In this document: positions 1 to 8,231 of the stretch, piece by piece
How the letters are laid out: each line of letters opens with the position of its first letter
Position numbering within the stretch: the first letter of the stretch is position 1
Assembly (NCBI GenBank): GCA_030550495.1
Contig: JAUQPG010000009.1
Span: forward strand, 1 to 47,792
DNA: 47,792 nt
Reading direction: 5' to 3'
Source of the DNA: Candidatus Bipolaricaulota bacterium
GTDB taxonomy: Bacteria; Bipolaricaulota; Bipolaricaulia; RBG-16-55-9; DRXL01
Notes under the pieces: model-generated
Told to the model about the DNA's origin: nothing
The model's input: only the letters and a program-made list of their open reading frames with translations
Database searches by the model: none
Translations under genes and position numbers: made by a program

Positions 1-1
1 T

Positions 2-499
2 ATGACCAAAGCACTCTACCCCGGTAGCTTCGACCCCATCACCTATGGGCACATCGACATCATCCGCAGAGCGAAAAAGATCTTCGATGAGCTGATCGTC
101 GCCGTGATGCGCAACCCCAATAAACCTATGCTCTTCTCGCTCGAAGAGCGCCATCGCTTAGTGATCGAAGCCCTGCGCGAGGTCGGGCTTAACGACGAGA
201 TCAAAGTCATCGCTCACGACGGGCTGCTTGTGCATCTGGCGCGTCAGCTCGGTGTCCACGCCGTCGTGCGGGGCCTGCGCGCGAGCACCGACTTCGAGTA
301 CGAGTTTCAATTAGCACTCACAAACCGAGATTTAGACCCGGAGTTCGAGAGCGTCTACTTGATGACGAGCCGAGAGTTTTCGTTCATCAGTTCGAGCATC
401 GTGCGCCAAGTCAAAAGCTACGGCGGGGATGTGTCGCGCTTTGTGCCCAAGTGTGTGGAGCGCGCTCTTGCTGAGAAGCTCTCTAAAAGCGCACGCTAA
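2..499 (+). CDS. coaD: Phosphopantetheine adenylyltransferase (CoaD)
   Basis: CoaD transfers AMP from ATP to 4'-phosphopantetheine, giving dephospho-CoA, the penultimate step of CoA synthesis in the cytoplasm. The 165-residue length is normal for the family. The nucleotidyltransferase signature GSFDPITYGH lies at residues 8-17, and the C-terminal ISSSIVRQ and GGDVSRFVP motifs are present. The start MTKALYPGSFDP matches the usual CoaD N-terminus, so the gene is complete although it begins at the second base of the window; its promoter and ribosome site lie outside. Its last 17 bp overlap the convergent gene ending at 483. Confidence 0.97.
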   Translation: MTKALYPGSFDPITYGHIDIIRRAKKIFDELIVAVMRNPNKPMLFSLEERHRLVIEALREVGLNDEIKVIAHDGLLVHLARQLGVHAVVRGLRASTDFEYEFQLALTNRDLDPEFESVYLMTSREFSFISSSIVRQVKSYGGDVSRFVPKCVERALAEKLSKSAR

Positions 500-1079
500 A
501 GAGCGAGAGCCGCCACGCTGGTCTGCTCATATGGCTGCCGCTGGGGCGTGCAACCCAGTTAAATCCTAAAGTTCCCGAGAGCGCGGCATAGAGTATAGGC
601 AGGGAGACGCGGGTTATCGTGTAGATATTAGTAATGTTTAAATTCCAGCCAAAGTGCTCTACCAAAAGCTCTGAGACCTTCACGATGCCTGCAGCGTGGA
701 GCCATCCCGACCATGATCCTACCATAGCATAGACATAGGTGAAGAACCAATCCAGGGGATCGCTTGTGACACCGCGCCAGAACCCATCTACAATAATCCC
801 TGCGCTTGCTCCTAGGGGAAGAGTCAGCGTATACACTGCGACTTGCATGACGGCAAATCCCAACCCGTGACAGAGCTCAGAGAGCTTAGGATCAGAAGCC
901 TCGCGGCACAGCGTCGTCACGTAGATGAGTTCGATGGTTGGCCCACCAACAAACCCTCCCAGCAACCCAAACACAAATTGCTCTATGAAGAAATCGCTTG
1001 GTTGGGGCTGCCCTACAGCTTCCCCTGAACTCCAGAGAATCCCTAGCCCTATACACGCCGCTATGAGCAGTCGCTTCAT
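483..1079 (-). CDS. Hypothetical membrane protein with signal peptide
   Basis: No family recognised. The 198-residue product starts with a basic, hydrophobic signal-like segment (residues 1-23, ending near SSGEAVGQ), followed by about three or four hydrophobic stretches rich in Gly (for example FVFGLLGGFVGGP and LTLPLGASAGIIV), then a polar, Arg-rich tail. It is likely exported or an integral membrane protein. The ATG lies 10 nt from a -10-like box (TACAAC), with TTGACA 18 bp further upstream. This promoter shares its -35 region with the divergent zincin gene. The 3' end overlaps coaD on the opposite strand by 17 bp. Confidence 0.75.
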   Translation of the reverse strand: MKRLLIAACIGLGILWSSGEAVGQPQPSDFFIEQFVFGLLGGFVGGPTIELIYVTTLCREASDPKLSELCHGLGFAVMQVAVYTLTLPLGASAGIIVDGFWRGVTSDPLDWFFTYVYAMVGSWSGWLHAAGIVKVSELLVEHFGWNLNITNIYTITRVSLPILYAALSGTLGFNWVARPSGSHMSRPAWRLSLFSVRF

Positions 1080-1089
1080 GAGTACTATA

Positions 1090-1141
1090 GTTGTACTATG
1101 ATTGGCTCGGTCTTGTCAAATACGCTTTGCTTCGCTATACT
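1090..1141. promoter_or_regulatory. Divergent promoters with overlapping -35 boxes
   Basis: On the plus strand TTGTCA (1113-1118), a 17-bp spacer and TATACT (1136-1141) precede GTG 1148 by 6 nt. On the minus strand TTGACA (complement of 1114-1119), an 18-bp spacer and TACAAC (complement of 1090-1095) precede ATG 1079 by 10 nt. The two -35 boxes share five bases, so polymerase could probably occupy only one promoter at a time. The direct repeat GTACTAT (1083-1089 and 1094-1100) flanks the minus -10. Confidence 0.65.
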
Positions 1142-1147
1142 GCAGGC

Positions 1148-1510
1148 GTGAAGCGCGCGGAGTTTGAAAAGCTTGTGTGGGAAGCAGTGGACAGCCTGCC
1201 CCGCTTCTTCAAAGAGCGTTTACAAAACATCATGATCGTCGTTCAGGACGAACCCGATCCTCCCGATGAGACCCTGTTGGGGCTCTACGAAGGGGTGCCC
1301 CTGACAGAGCGCTCCGTCTTCTCGGATCAGATCAGGCCTGATATCATCTATATCTTCCAAAAGAATATCGAGTCTGTCGCTCAAGGCGATCCCAATGAGA
1401 TCCGGCGCCAGGTGCGCATCACCGTCATTCACGAGATAGGACACTACTTTGGCCTCGACGAAGCCCAATTAGCAGCCTTGGAAGACGAATCAGACGCGTC
1501 GGCACAGTGA
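1148..1510 (+). CDS. Small zincin-like metallopeptidase (DUF1025/PF06262 type)
   Basis: A 120-residue predicted zinc metallopeptidase. HEIGHYFGLDE at residues 95-105 supplies the HExxHxxG motif followed by an acidic residue, as in the minimal bacterial zincins of this family; substrates are unknown. The open frame extends upstream to TTG 1091, but GTG 1148 is preferred: it gives the family's usual start (VKRAEFEKLVWEAVDSLP) and lies 6 nt after a TATACT -10 box, so the mRNA should be leaderless. The last 86 bp overlap the PIG-L gene on the other strand, and the overlap includes the zinc-binding motif. Confidence 0.85.
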   Translation: MKRAEFEKLVWEAVDSLPRFFKERLQNIMIVVQDEPDPPDETLLGLYEGVPLTERSVFSDQIRPDIIYIFQKNIESVAQGDPNEIRRQVRITVIHEIGHYFGLDEAQLAALEDESDASAQ

Positions 1511-2306
1511 GGGAAGCACTGGGCTGCAGATCAAAGAGCTCATTGCGTCGGGCGTAGCTGAAGAGATGGTCTTCAATATAGTGCATCTGGGAGCGATAGC
1601 AGTGTATGGCTTGGCACTTGCGCTCGAGTTGTTCGGGGCGAAGCTCGTGGATAACCCAGTGAGTTCCTTGTCGCAGGGAGCGTGGGGGCAGCAAGGGTTT
1701 ATCAGAGCATTTCCCCGCGGGGAGTGGCCAGGCCCCATAATGAATGAGATAGTGTCGGAGTTGAGGATGTAATTTGCTTTCGTGCAGCGCGGCGCGCGTG
1801 AAGAGATAGACCGCGTGATGATCGCCGTGACGATCTCGCGGATGCGGAAGATAGATCACTTGAGGATGCTCTTTGGTGAAGATCTCTTTGAGATCAGCTA
1901 ACAGAGCCTCGTGAGTGTATGGAGCACCCGGCCGATAGGCCCACTCATAGGGAACTGTACAGGCTTTCGTATAGGGCGACGTATGGGGCTTGGAACTGTC
2001 ACTCCATAGACGCATAAGGCTTCGGTCTGGATATCCTAACGTGATGAGACGCTTCTCGTGCACCCCAAGGATCTGAAGCGCTTTGAGTGATTCATGATAG
2101 CGCCGCTCTCCTAAGCGCAAGAAGTGCCGCGAGGGCAAGAGCAGCCCACGGCGCTGCCCGTCCCCGCAAGTCACTAAGAGCACCTTAACGACATGCCCCT
2201 TGCGCAGATGCTCTTGGATCACTCCCCCGGTAGCTAGCACCTCGTCATCGGGATGGGGAGCGATCACGAGCACGCGCGGAGCACGCTGCTTAGGCAACCG
2301 AGACAT
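1425..2306 (-). CDS. PIG-L family deacetylase
   Basis: A 293-residue LmbE/PIG-L domain protein. The zinc-site motif APHPDDE is at residues 16-22 and the second histidine cluster, PHPRDRHGDHHA, near residue 155. The family removes N-acetyl groups from sugars (GlcNAc-PI, GlcNAc-inositol, bacillithiol precursors); the substrate here cannot be read from sequence. The start overlaps the end of lon by 17 bp, suggesting co-transcription and translational coupling from the lon promoter. The C-terminal 28 residues lie antisense to the active site of the neighbouring zincin gene. Confidence 0.9.
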   Translation of the reverse strand: MSRLPKQRAPRVLVIAPHPDDEVLATGGVIQEHLRKGHVVKVLLVTCGDGQRRGLLLPSRHFLRLGERRYHESLKALQILGVHEKRLITLGYPDRSLMRLWSDSSKPHTSPYTKACTVPYEWAYRPGAPYTHEALLADLKEIFTKEHPQVIYLPHPRDRHGDHHAVYLFTRAALHESKLHPQLRHYLIHYGAWPLPAGKCSDKPLLPPRSLRQGTHWVIHELRPEQLERKCQAIHCYRSQMHYIEDHLFSYARRNELFDLQPSASLTVPTRLIRLPRLLIGLRRGQSSVLSRE

Positions 2307-4653
2307 GGCGTGGTAGAGCGATCTCTAAGACTTGCGAGATCTCCTCGACAAACTCAAAGCGGAGCGCTTCCTTGACGTTCTGCGGGAGTTCTTCTAAATC
2401 TTTCTCGTTGCGCTTGGGTAAGATCACCGTCTTGATGCCCGCGCGATGGGCTGCTAAAACCTTCTCGCGGATCCCTCCGACGGGCAAGACCTTCCCCCGC
2501 AAGGTGATCTCGCCAGTCATCGCCAAATCAGCTTGGACAGGAGTATCGGTCAGCAGCGACGCGAGCGCCGTCACGATCGTCACCCCTGCCGATGGCCCAT
2601 CTTTGGGAATCGCTCCCTCTGGCACGTGGATGTGAATGTCGTGATTGGCGAAGAAATCCGGGTCGATCCCGAACTGTTCAGCATTGGCACGGATATAGCT
2701 GAGCGCGGCTTGCGCCGACTCCCGCATCACTTCGCCCAGCTGCCCTGTGAGCTTGAGCTCGCCCTTGCCCTTCATCTTCGTCGCTTCGATGAAGACGATA
2801 TCGCCACCAACTTGAGTGACCACGAGCCCAATCGCGACCCCGGACTTAGTTAAGCGCTCCGACACTTCAGAGAAATAGCGCGGCGGCCCAAGCAGCTTCA
2901 TCAGATCTTCAGGTTGGATGAAGCGCTTGGAGCGATCTTTCTTCTCTGCGACTTGGACCGCGATCTTGCGGCAGACCGCCCCGATCTCACGCTCTAAATT
3001 TCTCACCCCGGCCTCGTGGGTGTAGTCACGGATGATCTGGCGCAGCGCGCTATCGCTGAACTCGACTTGGTTGGCTCTCAGCCCATGAGCTTTGATTTGC
3101 TTGGGAATGAGATATCTCTGGGCGATCTGGACTTTTTCGTCTTCAGAATAGCCGGGGAGCTCGAGCACCTCCATACGGTCGAGCAACGGCGCAGGGATCG
3201 TGTACAAAACATTCGCTGTTGTGATGAAGAGCACGCGCGAAAGGTCAAACGGCACATCGAGATAGTGATCGGTGAAATTATTGTTCTGTTCTGGGTCGAG
3301 GACTTCGAGCAGCGCTGATGCGGGATCGCCCCGGAAATCACTGCTCATCTTGTCGATCTCGTCGAGCATGAAGACGGGGTTCTTCGAGCCAGCGCGCCGC
3401 AGCCCCTGAATAATTCGGCCTGGAAGCGCCCCAACATAGGTGCGGCGATGCCCACGAATTTCAGCTTCGTCACGCACACCTCCAAGCGAGATGCGCACGA
3501 ATTTTCTCCCGAGCGCGCGGGCAATCGAGCGCCCCAGCGACGTCTTCCCCACCCCCGGAGGGCCTACCAAACACAATATCGGGCCCTTCATGTCTTTCTT
3601 GAGCTTCAGGACGGCTAAGTACTCTAAAACGCGCTCCTTGACTTTCTCCAAGTCGTAGTGATCTTCGTCGAGGATCTGACGTGCACGCGCGATATCGAGC
3701 ATATCTTTCGTCGTCTTGGACCAAGGGAGCGCGATCAGCCAATCCAGATACGTGCGTGAGACCGTGTACTCCGCTGAACTGGGGTGCATTTGTGCTAAGC
3801 GCTCCAGCTCGCGCAGGGCTTCTTTCTCGATATCCTTGGGCATCTTGGCCTGTTTGATCTTGCGGCGCAGCTCTTCGATCTCCGGGCCCTCTTCTTCGCC
3901 GAGCTCCTTCTTGATCGCTTCGAGCTGCTCGCGTAAGATTCTCTCTCGTGTGGACCGCCCGATCTCTTCTTGGACGCGCGTATGGATGCGCGAGCCAACT
4001 TCTAAAATCTCGTTCTCTTCTTCAAGGAGGCGCAAGACGAGCGTCAGGCGCTCCTTGACGTTAAGGGTCTCTAGGACTTGCTGTTTCGCTTCAACTTCGA
4101 TGTCGAGATTGGCCGCGATGAAGTCGGCCAATTGCCCCGGATCCGTCAGGCTCAAGGCCATAGTGTGGATCTCGGGCTGGGGGTTGGGCAGGAGGGAGAG
4201 CATCTTCTGGAAGAGCGCTGTAACTTGTTTGCTGAGCGCCTCCGTCTCAATATCTTTCTCAACGACGGACTCCAAGAGCTGAATCTTTGCCATCAGATAT
4301 GGCGTTTCGGCGGTGAACATCTCGACGGTGAAGCGCTGCAGCCCCTGCACCCACAGCAAAAGTGCATTATTAGGGGTCTTGGTCACGCGGGCGATCCGAC
4401 AGACTGTGCCTACCGTGTAGACGTCCTGAGCAGAAGGATGCTCAATAGAGGGATCACGCTGGGTCAAGACCCCTATGATCTTCGTACTTGCTAACGCATC
4501 TTCGATCAATTTGACAGAGCTTTCGCGCCCCACCGCCAATGGCAAAACAGAGTTGGGAAATACGACTGTATTTTTCAAGGGCAATATCGCGATGATCTCA
4601 GGTAAATCGGCTTTCTGCAGTTCTGTCAGCTCAAACCCTGCTGGAGTCATCAT
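2290..4653 (-). CDS. lon: ATP-dependent Lon protease
   Basis: A cytoplasmic AAA+ serine protease that degrades damaged and regulatory proteins. The 787-residue length is typical of LonA. In order: N-terminal substrate domain (LPLKNTVVFPNSVLPLAVGR), coiled linker around 190-290, Walker A GPPGVGKTS near 364-372, Walker B FMLDEIDK, and the protease domain with Ser in PKDGPSAG (about 688) and Lys in GGIREK (about 731), the expected 43-residue spacing of the Ser-Lys dyad. Two adjacent ATGs (4653 and 4650) are possible starts. A near-consensus promoter lies just upstream; PIG-L follows in the same transcript. Confidence 0.98.
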   Translation of the reverse strand: MMTPAGFELTELQKADLPEIIAILPLKNTVVFPNSVLPLAVGRESSVKLIEDALASTKIIGVLTQRDPSIEHPSAQDVYTVGTVCRIARVTKTPNNALLLWVQGLQRFTVEMFTAETPYLMAKIQLLESVVEKDIETEALSKQVTALFQKMLSLLPNPQPEIHTMALSLTDPGQLADFIAANLDIEVEAKQQVLETLNVKERLTLVLRLLEEENEILEVGSRIHTRVQEEIGRSTRERILREQLEAIKKELGEEEGPEIEELRRKIKQAKMPKDIEKEALRELERLAQMHPSSAEYTVSRTYLDWLIALPWSKTTKDMLDIARARQILDEDHYDLEKVKERVLEYLAVLKLKKDMKGPILCLVGPPGVGKTSLGRSIARALGRKFVRISLGGVRDEAEIRGHRRTYVGALPGRIIQGLRRAGSKNPVFMLDEIDKMSSDFRGDPASALLEVLDPEQNNNFTDHYLDVPFDLSRVLFITTANVLYTIPAPLLDRMEVLELPGYSEDEKVQIAQRYLIPKQIKAHGLRANQVEFSDSALRQIIRDYTHEAGVRNLEREIGAVCRKIAVQVAEKKDRSKRFIQPEDLMKLLGPPRYFSEVSERLTKSGVAIGLVVTQVGGDIVFIEATKMKGKGELKLTGQLGEVMRESAQAALSYIRANAEQFGIDPDFFANHDIHIHVPEGAIPKDGPSAGVTIVTALASLLTDTPVQADLAMTGEITLRGKVLPVGGIREKVLAAHRAGIKTVILPKRNEKDLEELPQNVKEALRFEFVEEISQVLEIALPRHVSVA

Positions 4654-4672
4654 GGGAGAATCTCAGAGAGAG

Positions 4673-4701
4673 ATTTTACTTTCGCTGTCGGGACATGTCA
4701 A
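4673..4701 (-). promoter_or_regulatory. lon promoter
   Basis: Reading the minus strand, TTGACA (complement of 4696-4701), a 17-bp spacer and TAAAAT (complement of 4673-4678) lie 19 nt before the lon ATG. This is close to the sigma-70 consensus. No CIRCE-like inverted repeat is visible. Confidence 0.7.
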
Positions 4702-4709
4702 GGCATCCC

Positions 4710-4738
4710 TTGCTAAGATCTTCGCGGCACGGTATAAC
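4710..4738 (+). promoter_or_regulatory. Promoter of the DUF599 gene
   Basis: TTGCTA (4710-4715), a 17-bp spacer and TATAAC (4733-4738) lie 12 nt before ATG 4751. The transcript would have a leader of only about five bases. It is back to back with the lon promoter. Confidence 0.6.
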
Positions 4739-4750
4739 AAAGTGATCGTT

Positions 4751-5389
4751 ATGCAAACGCTCACCCCAGAGACGATAGTCGCTTTGATCACGTTTTTTGG
4801 GTGCTTTTATGGGTATCACTCTGTCTATTTTTATCTATCGCGTCGGCACACACATGCCACACGCAAGGGCCGAATGCGCCAAGCCGTCGCTGGCGCTCTT
4901 ATGCAAGCCATCGAGGAGGGCGATCACCTTCTGGTTGTGCACCAGTTGCGCAATATTATCATGTCCGTGACGTTTTTGGCGTCGGCGAGCGTGCTGTTAT
5001 TGAGCTTTATTATTAGTTTCAGCGGCGTCTGGGAGACGATCCTAGAGCTCCCTCAGCTCTCCAGTCGCGGGCTGCGTCCGTACGATTACCCCATTTGGAC
5101 TATTATCTTTACGCTCGCCGTCTCGTTCTTCAGCTTCTTGACGGCCCTGCGCTATTTCAATCTCTTGTCTATGCTCATTAGTGCGCCGCCTAAAGCTCTT
5201 ACCGAGATGGAGGGCACCGAGCCTACGAAATATCTGACAGATCTATTTATGCGCGGCAGCGATAGCTACACCCTTGGGCGTCGTGGGTTTATTTACAGCG
5301 TTGTCGCAGCCGTGTGGTTTCTTAACGTTTGGGTCTTTATCGCTGTCACAATTCTGGTGACGGTGTGGGTGGCGATCTTCGATCGCTAG
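4751..5389 (+). CDS. DUF599 family membrane protein
   Basis: A 212-residue integral membrane protein with four hydrophobic segments (about residues 8-27, 68-90, 117-138 and 185-208). The pattern of an early charged helix, then VVHQLRNIIMSVTFLASAS, then RYFNLLSMLI and YTLGRRGFIYSVVAAVW, fits the DUF599 family, whose function is unknown. The open frame runs upstream to 4475, but that part is antisense to lon; ATG 4751 lies 12 nt after a good -10 box and starts directly before the first membrane segment. The last 44 bp overlap the convergent ABC ATPase gene. Confidence 0.8.
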   Translation: MQTLTPETIVALITFFGCFYGYHSVYFYLSRRHTHATRKGRMRQAVAGALMQAIEEGDHLLVVHQLRNIIMSVTFLASASVLLLSFIISFSGVWETILELPQLSSRGLRPYDYPIWTIIFTLAVSFFSFLTALRYFNLLSMLISAPPKALTEMEGTEPTKYLTDLFMRGSDSYTLGRRGFIYSVVAAVWFLNVWVFIAVTILVTVWVAIFDR

Positions 5390-6428
5390 GCAGAATATAA
5401 AGATCTGAAGCAGCAAATCCTAGCTGCACGACGTCGCCCTCATGAAGTGAGCTATCGAGCGCGTTGGCTTTGACGATGAGTGTGTTGCCAGCGGCTTCAA
5501 CGTGAACCCAGAGGGTATCTCCGGCAAATTCTACCTCTGTAATCTTCCCGAGTAAAATATTTTCTGCGGGTTGGTTGAGGCGAATTCTCTCAGGGCGCAT
5601 GAGCACCGTGACAAGTCGACCAATTTCTATTTCGTGAGCAGCATGAGCACGGATAGCGCTCTCACCAACAGCGAGCACAACGCTCTCTCCATCACGTTGT
5701 GCAACCCTTCCTGTCAGGAGATTGCCTCGCCCGATAAAACGCGCGACAAACTCCGTTGCCGGAGTGTGATAGACTTCTTGGGGTGTCCCGATCTGTTCGA
5801 TATGCGCAATGCTCATGACTGCAACTCTATCCGCGACGGCGAGGGCTTCCTCTTGGTCGTGGGTGACGTAGAGCGTCGTGATTTTCAGAGCTTTTTGGAT
5901 CTTTTTGATCTCGATGCGCAAGCGCTCACGTAGCTTCGCATCGAGAGCGCTGAGGGGCTCATCGAGCAATAAGATTTTGGGGTTAGGAGCGAGCGCGCGG
6001 GCGAGTGCAACTCGCTGCTGCTGCCCTGCTGATAACTCCGAGGGCATTCTCTGCTCGAGCCCCTCAAGCCCTACAAGCTCCAGCAACGCGCGCACACGAT
6101 CTCTCACATTTCCGGAAGATCTTGCGAACTTCAGACCATACGCGACGTTCTGAAAGACATTCATATGGGGGAAGAGCGCGTAATTCTGGAAGACTAATCC
6201 GACCCCGCGTCGCTCCGGCAGCACTCCCAACACGCTCTGGCCGTCAAAGAGAATATCTCCAGAGTCGGGCGTTTCAAAGCCCGCGATGAGTCTCAGTATC
6301 GTCGTCTTGCCGCAGCCGCTGGGGCCGACCAGGGCCATCAGCTCTCCTTCTGTTATCTCCAGGGAGATGCCCTCGAGAGCAACTGTCATACCAAAACGCT
6401 TCGTGATCTCTTTGAGCGTGACGCGCAT
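5346..6428 (-). CDS. Thiamine-type ABC transporter ATP-binding protein
   Basis: A 360-residue ATPase that would power the ThiP permease encoded just upstream. Walker A GPSGCGKTT is near residue 36, the Q-loop is in VFQNYALFPH, the signature is ELSAGQQQRVALARAL, and Walker B LLLDEPLSALD is followed by the switch VTHDQEEALAVADR. Residues beyond about 240 form a TOBE-like C-terminal domain, making it longer than Escherichia coli ThiQ (about 230 residues) and closer in architecture to FbpC or PotA. It starts 4 bp after thiP. Assignment to thiamine rests on the operon's TPP riboswitch rather than on the ATPase itself. Confidence 0.9.
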   Translation of the reverse strand: MRVTLKEITKRFGMTVALEGISLEITEGELMALVGPSGCGKTTILRLIAGFETPDSGDILFDGQSVLGVLPERRGVGLVFQNYALFPHMNVFQNVAYGLKFARSSGNVRDRVRALLELVGLEGLEQRMPSELSAGQQQRVALARALAPNPKILLLDEPLSALDAKLRERLRIEIKKIQKALKITTLYVTHDQEEALAVADRVAVMSIAHIEQIGTPQEVYHTPATEFVARFIGRGNLLTGRVAQRDGESVVLAVGESAIRAHAAHEIEIGRLVTVLMRPERIRLNQPAENILLGKITEVEFAGDTLWVHVEAAGNTLIVKANALDSSLHEGDVVQLGFAASDLYILPSDRRSPPTPSPEL

Positions 6429-6432
6429 AGCG

Positions 6433-8226
6433 TTAAAAGTGCTTAAAGATTCGTTCCCCCCAACGTTCTAGCAGTATAAACGCGAGCGCCGAGACGGCAA
6501 TCATTACAGTGCTCATGGCGCTGGGGGCTCCAAGAGAATGCTGACTCAAAAAGCGATAGATGGCGACGGGCATCGTGTTCAATCCCGGCCGAGCTAGCAT
6601 AAGCGTTGCGCTCATCTCGCCCAAGCTGAGCGCGAACGCGAAGACCGCCCCGGCGATCAATCCCCCAGCGACTAAGGGCAGCTCGATCTCGCGCAGCGCC
6701 CGCCAGCGTGATGCCCCCAAGCTGCGCGCCATCTCGACGATCTTCATATCGAGATTCTCCAAGACCGGCACGAGCGCCCGCACCACGAACGGAAATATAA
6801 TCACAGCGTGCGCGATGATCACGGCTGTCGCTGTGCCCGCTAGCTTGAACGGCGGTGCATTGAACGCCCGCAAAAGCGCAAATGCCAACACAATCGATGA
6901 TGTCGCGAGCGGAGCCATCAGGAGCGTATCGAAGAGCCTTCGGCCGGCCCAACGCAGTCGCGCTATCATATATGCGAAGATCAACCCCAACGGCACAGCA
7001 ATCATTGTCGCTCCTAGCCCAAAGCCCAGACTGTTGAGAATCGCTTGCAAGGGAGAATCTCCTAGGAGCGCCTCGTAATCGGGCGTAAAGATATATGAGT
7101 ACCAGCGCAGGGTCCAGCGCCCACCTCCTGGGGCGTCCTCCCAAAACGAGTCGATGACGATAGCAAGCACCGGGCCGACAAAGAGCAGTACGCTCACGAG
7201 CACGTAGAGCCAGAGCAAAATCTTCGCAGGGCGCAGAAGGTCTCTCACCCCAACAAAGAGCGGTATGGTGGAGCGCGGGCGCACATGCTCGGCTTGGCGA
7301 GCAAAGCTTCCCTGCAGGCGCAGATAGAGATAAGTCATCCCCAGCGAGAGCATAAGCCCGATGAGCGCCAGCGCTGCGCCAAGTTTATAGTTTATAAATT
7401 CGGGATCGAGCCGCGTGACGACGCGCGTGTAGATCTCGACTTCGATAGTCGAGAACCGACCGCCGCCTACAGAGAGTACTATAGGGAAGCTCAAAAAACA
7501 AAAGATAAAGACGAGCGCGGCGCCGCTGAGCAGCCCCGGCAGGATCATGGGCAACGTGATGTCCTTGAAGACATAAAAGCGCGACGCGCCCAACGTGCGA
7601 GCGCTCTCCTCGTAGCGCGGGTCGAGGCGCTCCCACGCGGCGTGCACCGTGCGCGTGATGATTGGGGCATTGTAAAAAGCGTGTGCAAGCACGATCCCCG
7701 TCAGAGAGTACATGATGGGCAGGGGCGGCTCACTCAGCCCAAAGAGCTTCATCAAGAACTGATTGAGATAGCCGTTACGTCCGAAGAGCAACGCGAACCC
7801 TAACGCAACGGTGATCGCGGGCAGTACGAAGGGCACAATGGTCAGCGCACGAACTGCTCTTTTGAGCGGGAAGTCATAGCGCGTCAGGATATACGCTAAA
7901 GGTAACCCCAGAATGATACTCGCAAGTGTGCTCAGAAGAGCTTGCCAGAGCGTGAAGAGAATGACATGCTGGAAGTAATCGTCCGCGAGGATCTTGCGCA
8001 CAAACTCGAGAGAGAAGGCGCCGTCTTTGGTGAGCCCCTCGCGCAGTAAGTTCGCTATGGGAGCGTAGAAAAAGATTATTAAGAAGAGCAGGGGGAAGGG
8101 GAGCAGGAAGCCCTCACCCCCCAGGCTGCGCCGGGACCGTACGCCTTCGCCCGCTAAGGCGGGCGAAGCCCACGCGCAGCGTGCTTGCAGGGCAGGGTGA
8201 GGGCCTTTTCGTCTAGAGCGTCTCAC
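6433..8226 (-). CDS. thiP: Thiamine ABC transporter permease, two fused domains (ThiP-like)
   Basis: A membrane permease of about 597 residues containing two tandem BPD_transp_1 domains with about 12 membrane spans, as in ThiP and FbpB. Each half has an EAA-type loop (ARTLGASRFYVFKDITLP in the first, ARSLGASRWRALREIELP in the second) that docks the ATPase. GTG 8226 follows the thiB stop by 5 bp; ATG 8262, overlapping thiB, is the alternative. Residues about 8-39 are encoded by a dispersed palindromic repeat, and there is no in-frame ATG, GTG or TTG between that repeat and the first membrane helix, so the repeat appears to be translated. Confidence 0.92.
   Translation of the reverse strand: MRRSRRKGPHPALQARCAWASPALAGEGVRSRRSLGGEGFLLPFPLLFLIIFFYAPIANLLREGLTKDGAFSLEFVRKILADDYFQHVILFTLWQALLSTLASIILGLPLAYILTRYDFPLKRAVRALTIVPFVLPAITVALGFALLFGRNGYLNQFLMKLFGLSEPPLPIMYSLTGIVLAHAFYNAPIITRTVHAAWERLDPRYEESARTLGASRFYVFKDITLPMILPGLLSGAALVFIFCFLSFPIVLSVGGGRFSTIEVEIYTRVVTRLDPEFINYKLGAALALIGLMLSLGMTYLYLRLQGSFARQAEHVRPRSTIPLFVGVRDLLRPAKILLWLYVLVSVLLFVGPVLAIVIDSFWEDAPGGGRWTLRWYSYIFTPDYEALLGDSPLQAILNSLGFGLGATMIAVPLGLIFAYMIARLRWAGRRLFDTLLMAPLATSSIVLAFALLRAFNAPPFKLAGTATAVIIAHAVIIFPFVVRALVPVLENLDMKIVEMARSLGASRWRALREIELPLVAGGLIAGAVFAFALSLGEMSATLMLARPGLNTMPVAIYRFLSQHSLGAPSAMSTVMIAVSALAFILLERWGERIFKHF
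8110..8205 (-). repeat. Dispersed structured palindrome, copy 1 (inside thiP)
   Basis: Read on the minus strand, the unit has outer arms GGCCCTCACCC / GGGTGAGGGC, then a small hairpin CACGC-TGC-GCGTG, then an inner hairpin CTTCGCCCGC-CTTA-GCGGGCGAAG, then the conserved tail GGCGTACGGTCC. Copies 2 (25012-25094) and 3 (39052-39157) share this order. This copy lies in frame within the 5' end of thiP. Confidence 0.85.
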
Positions 8227-8231
8227 GCTTC

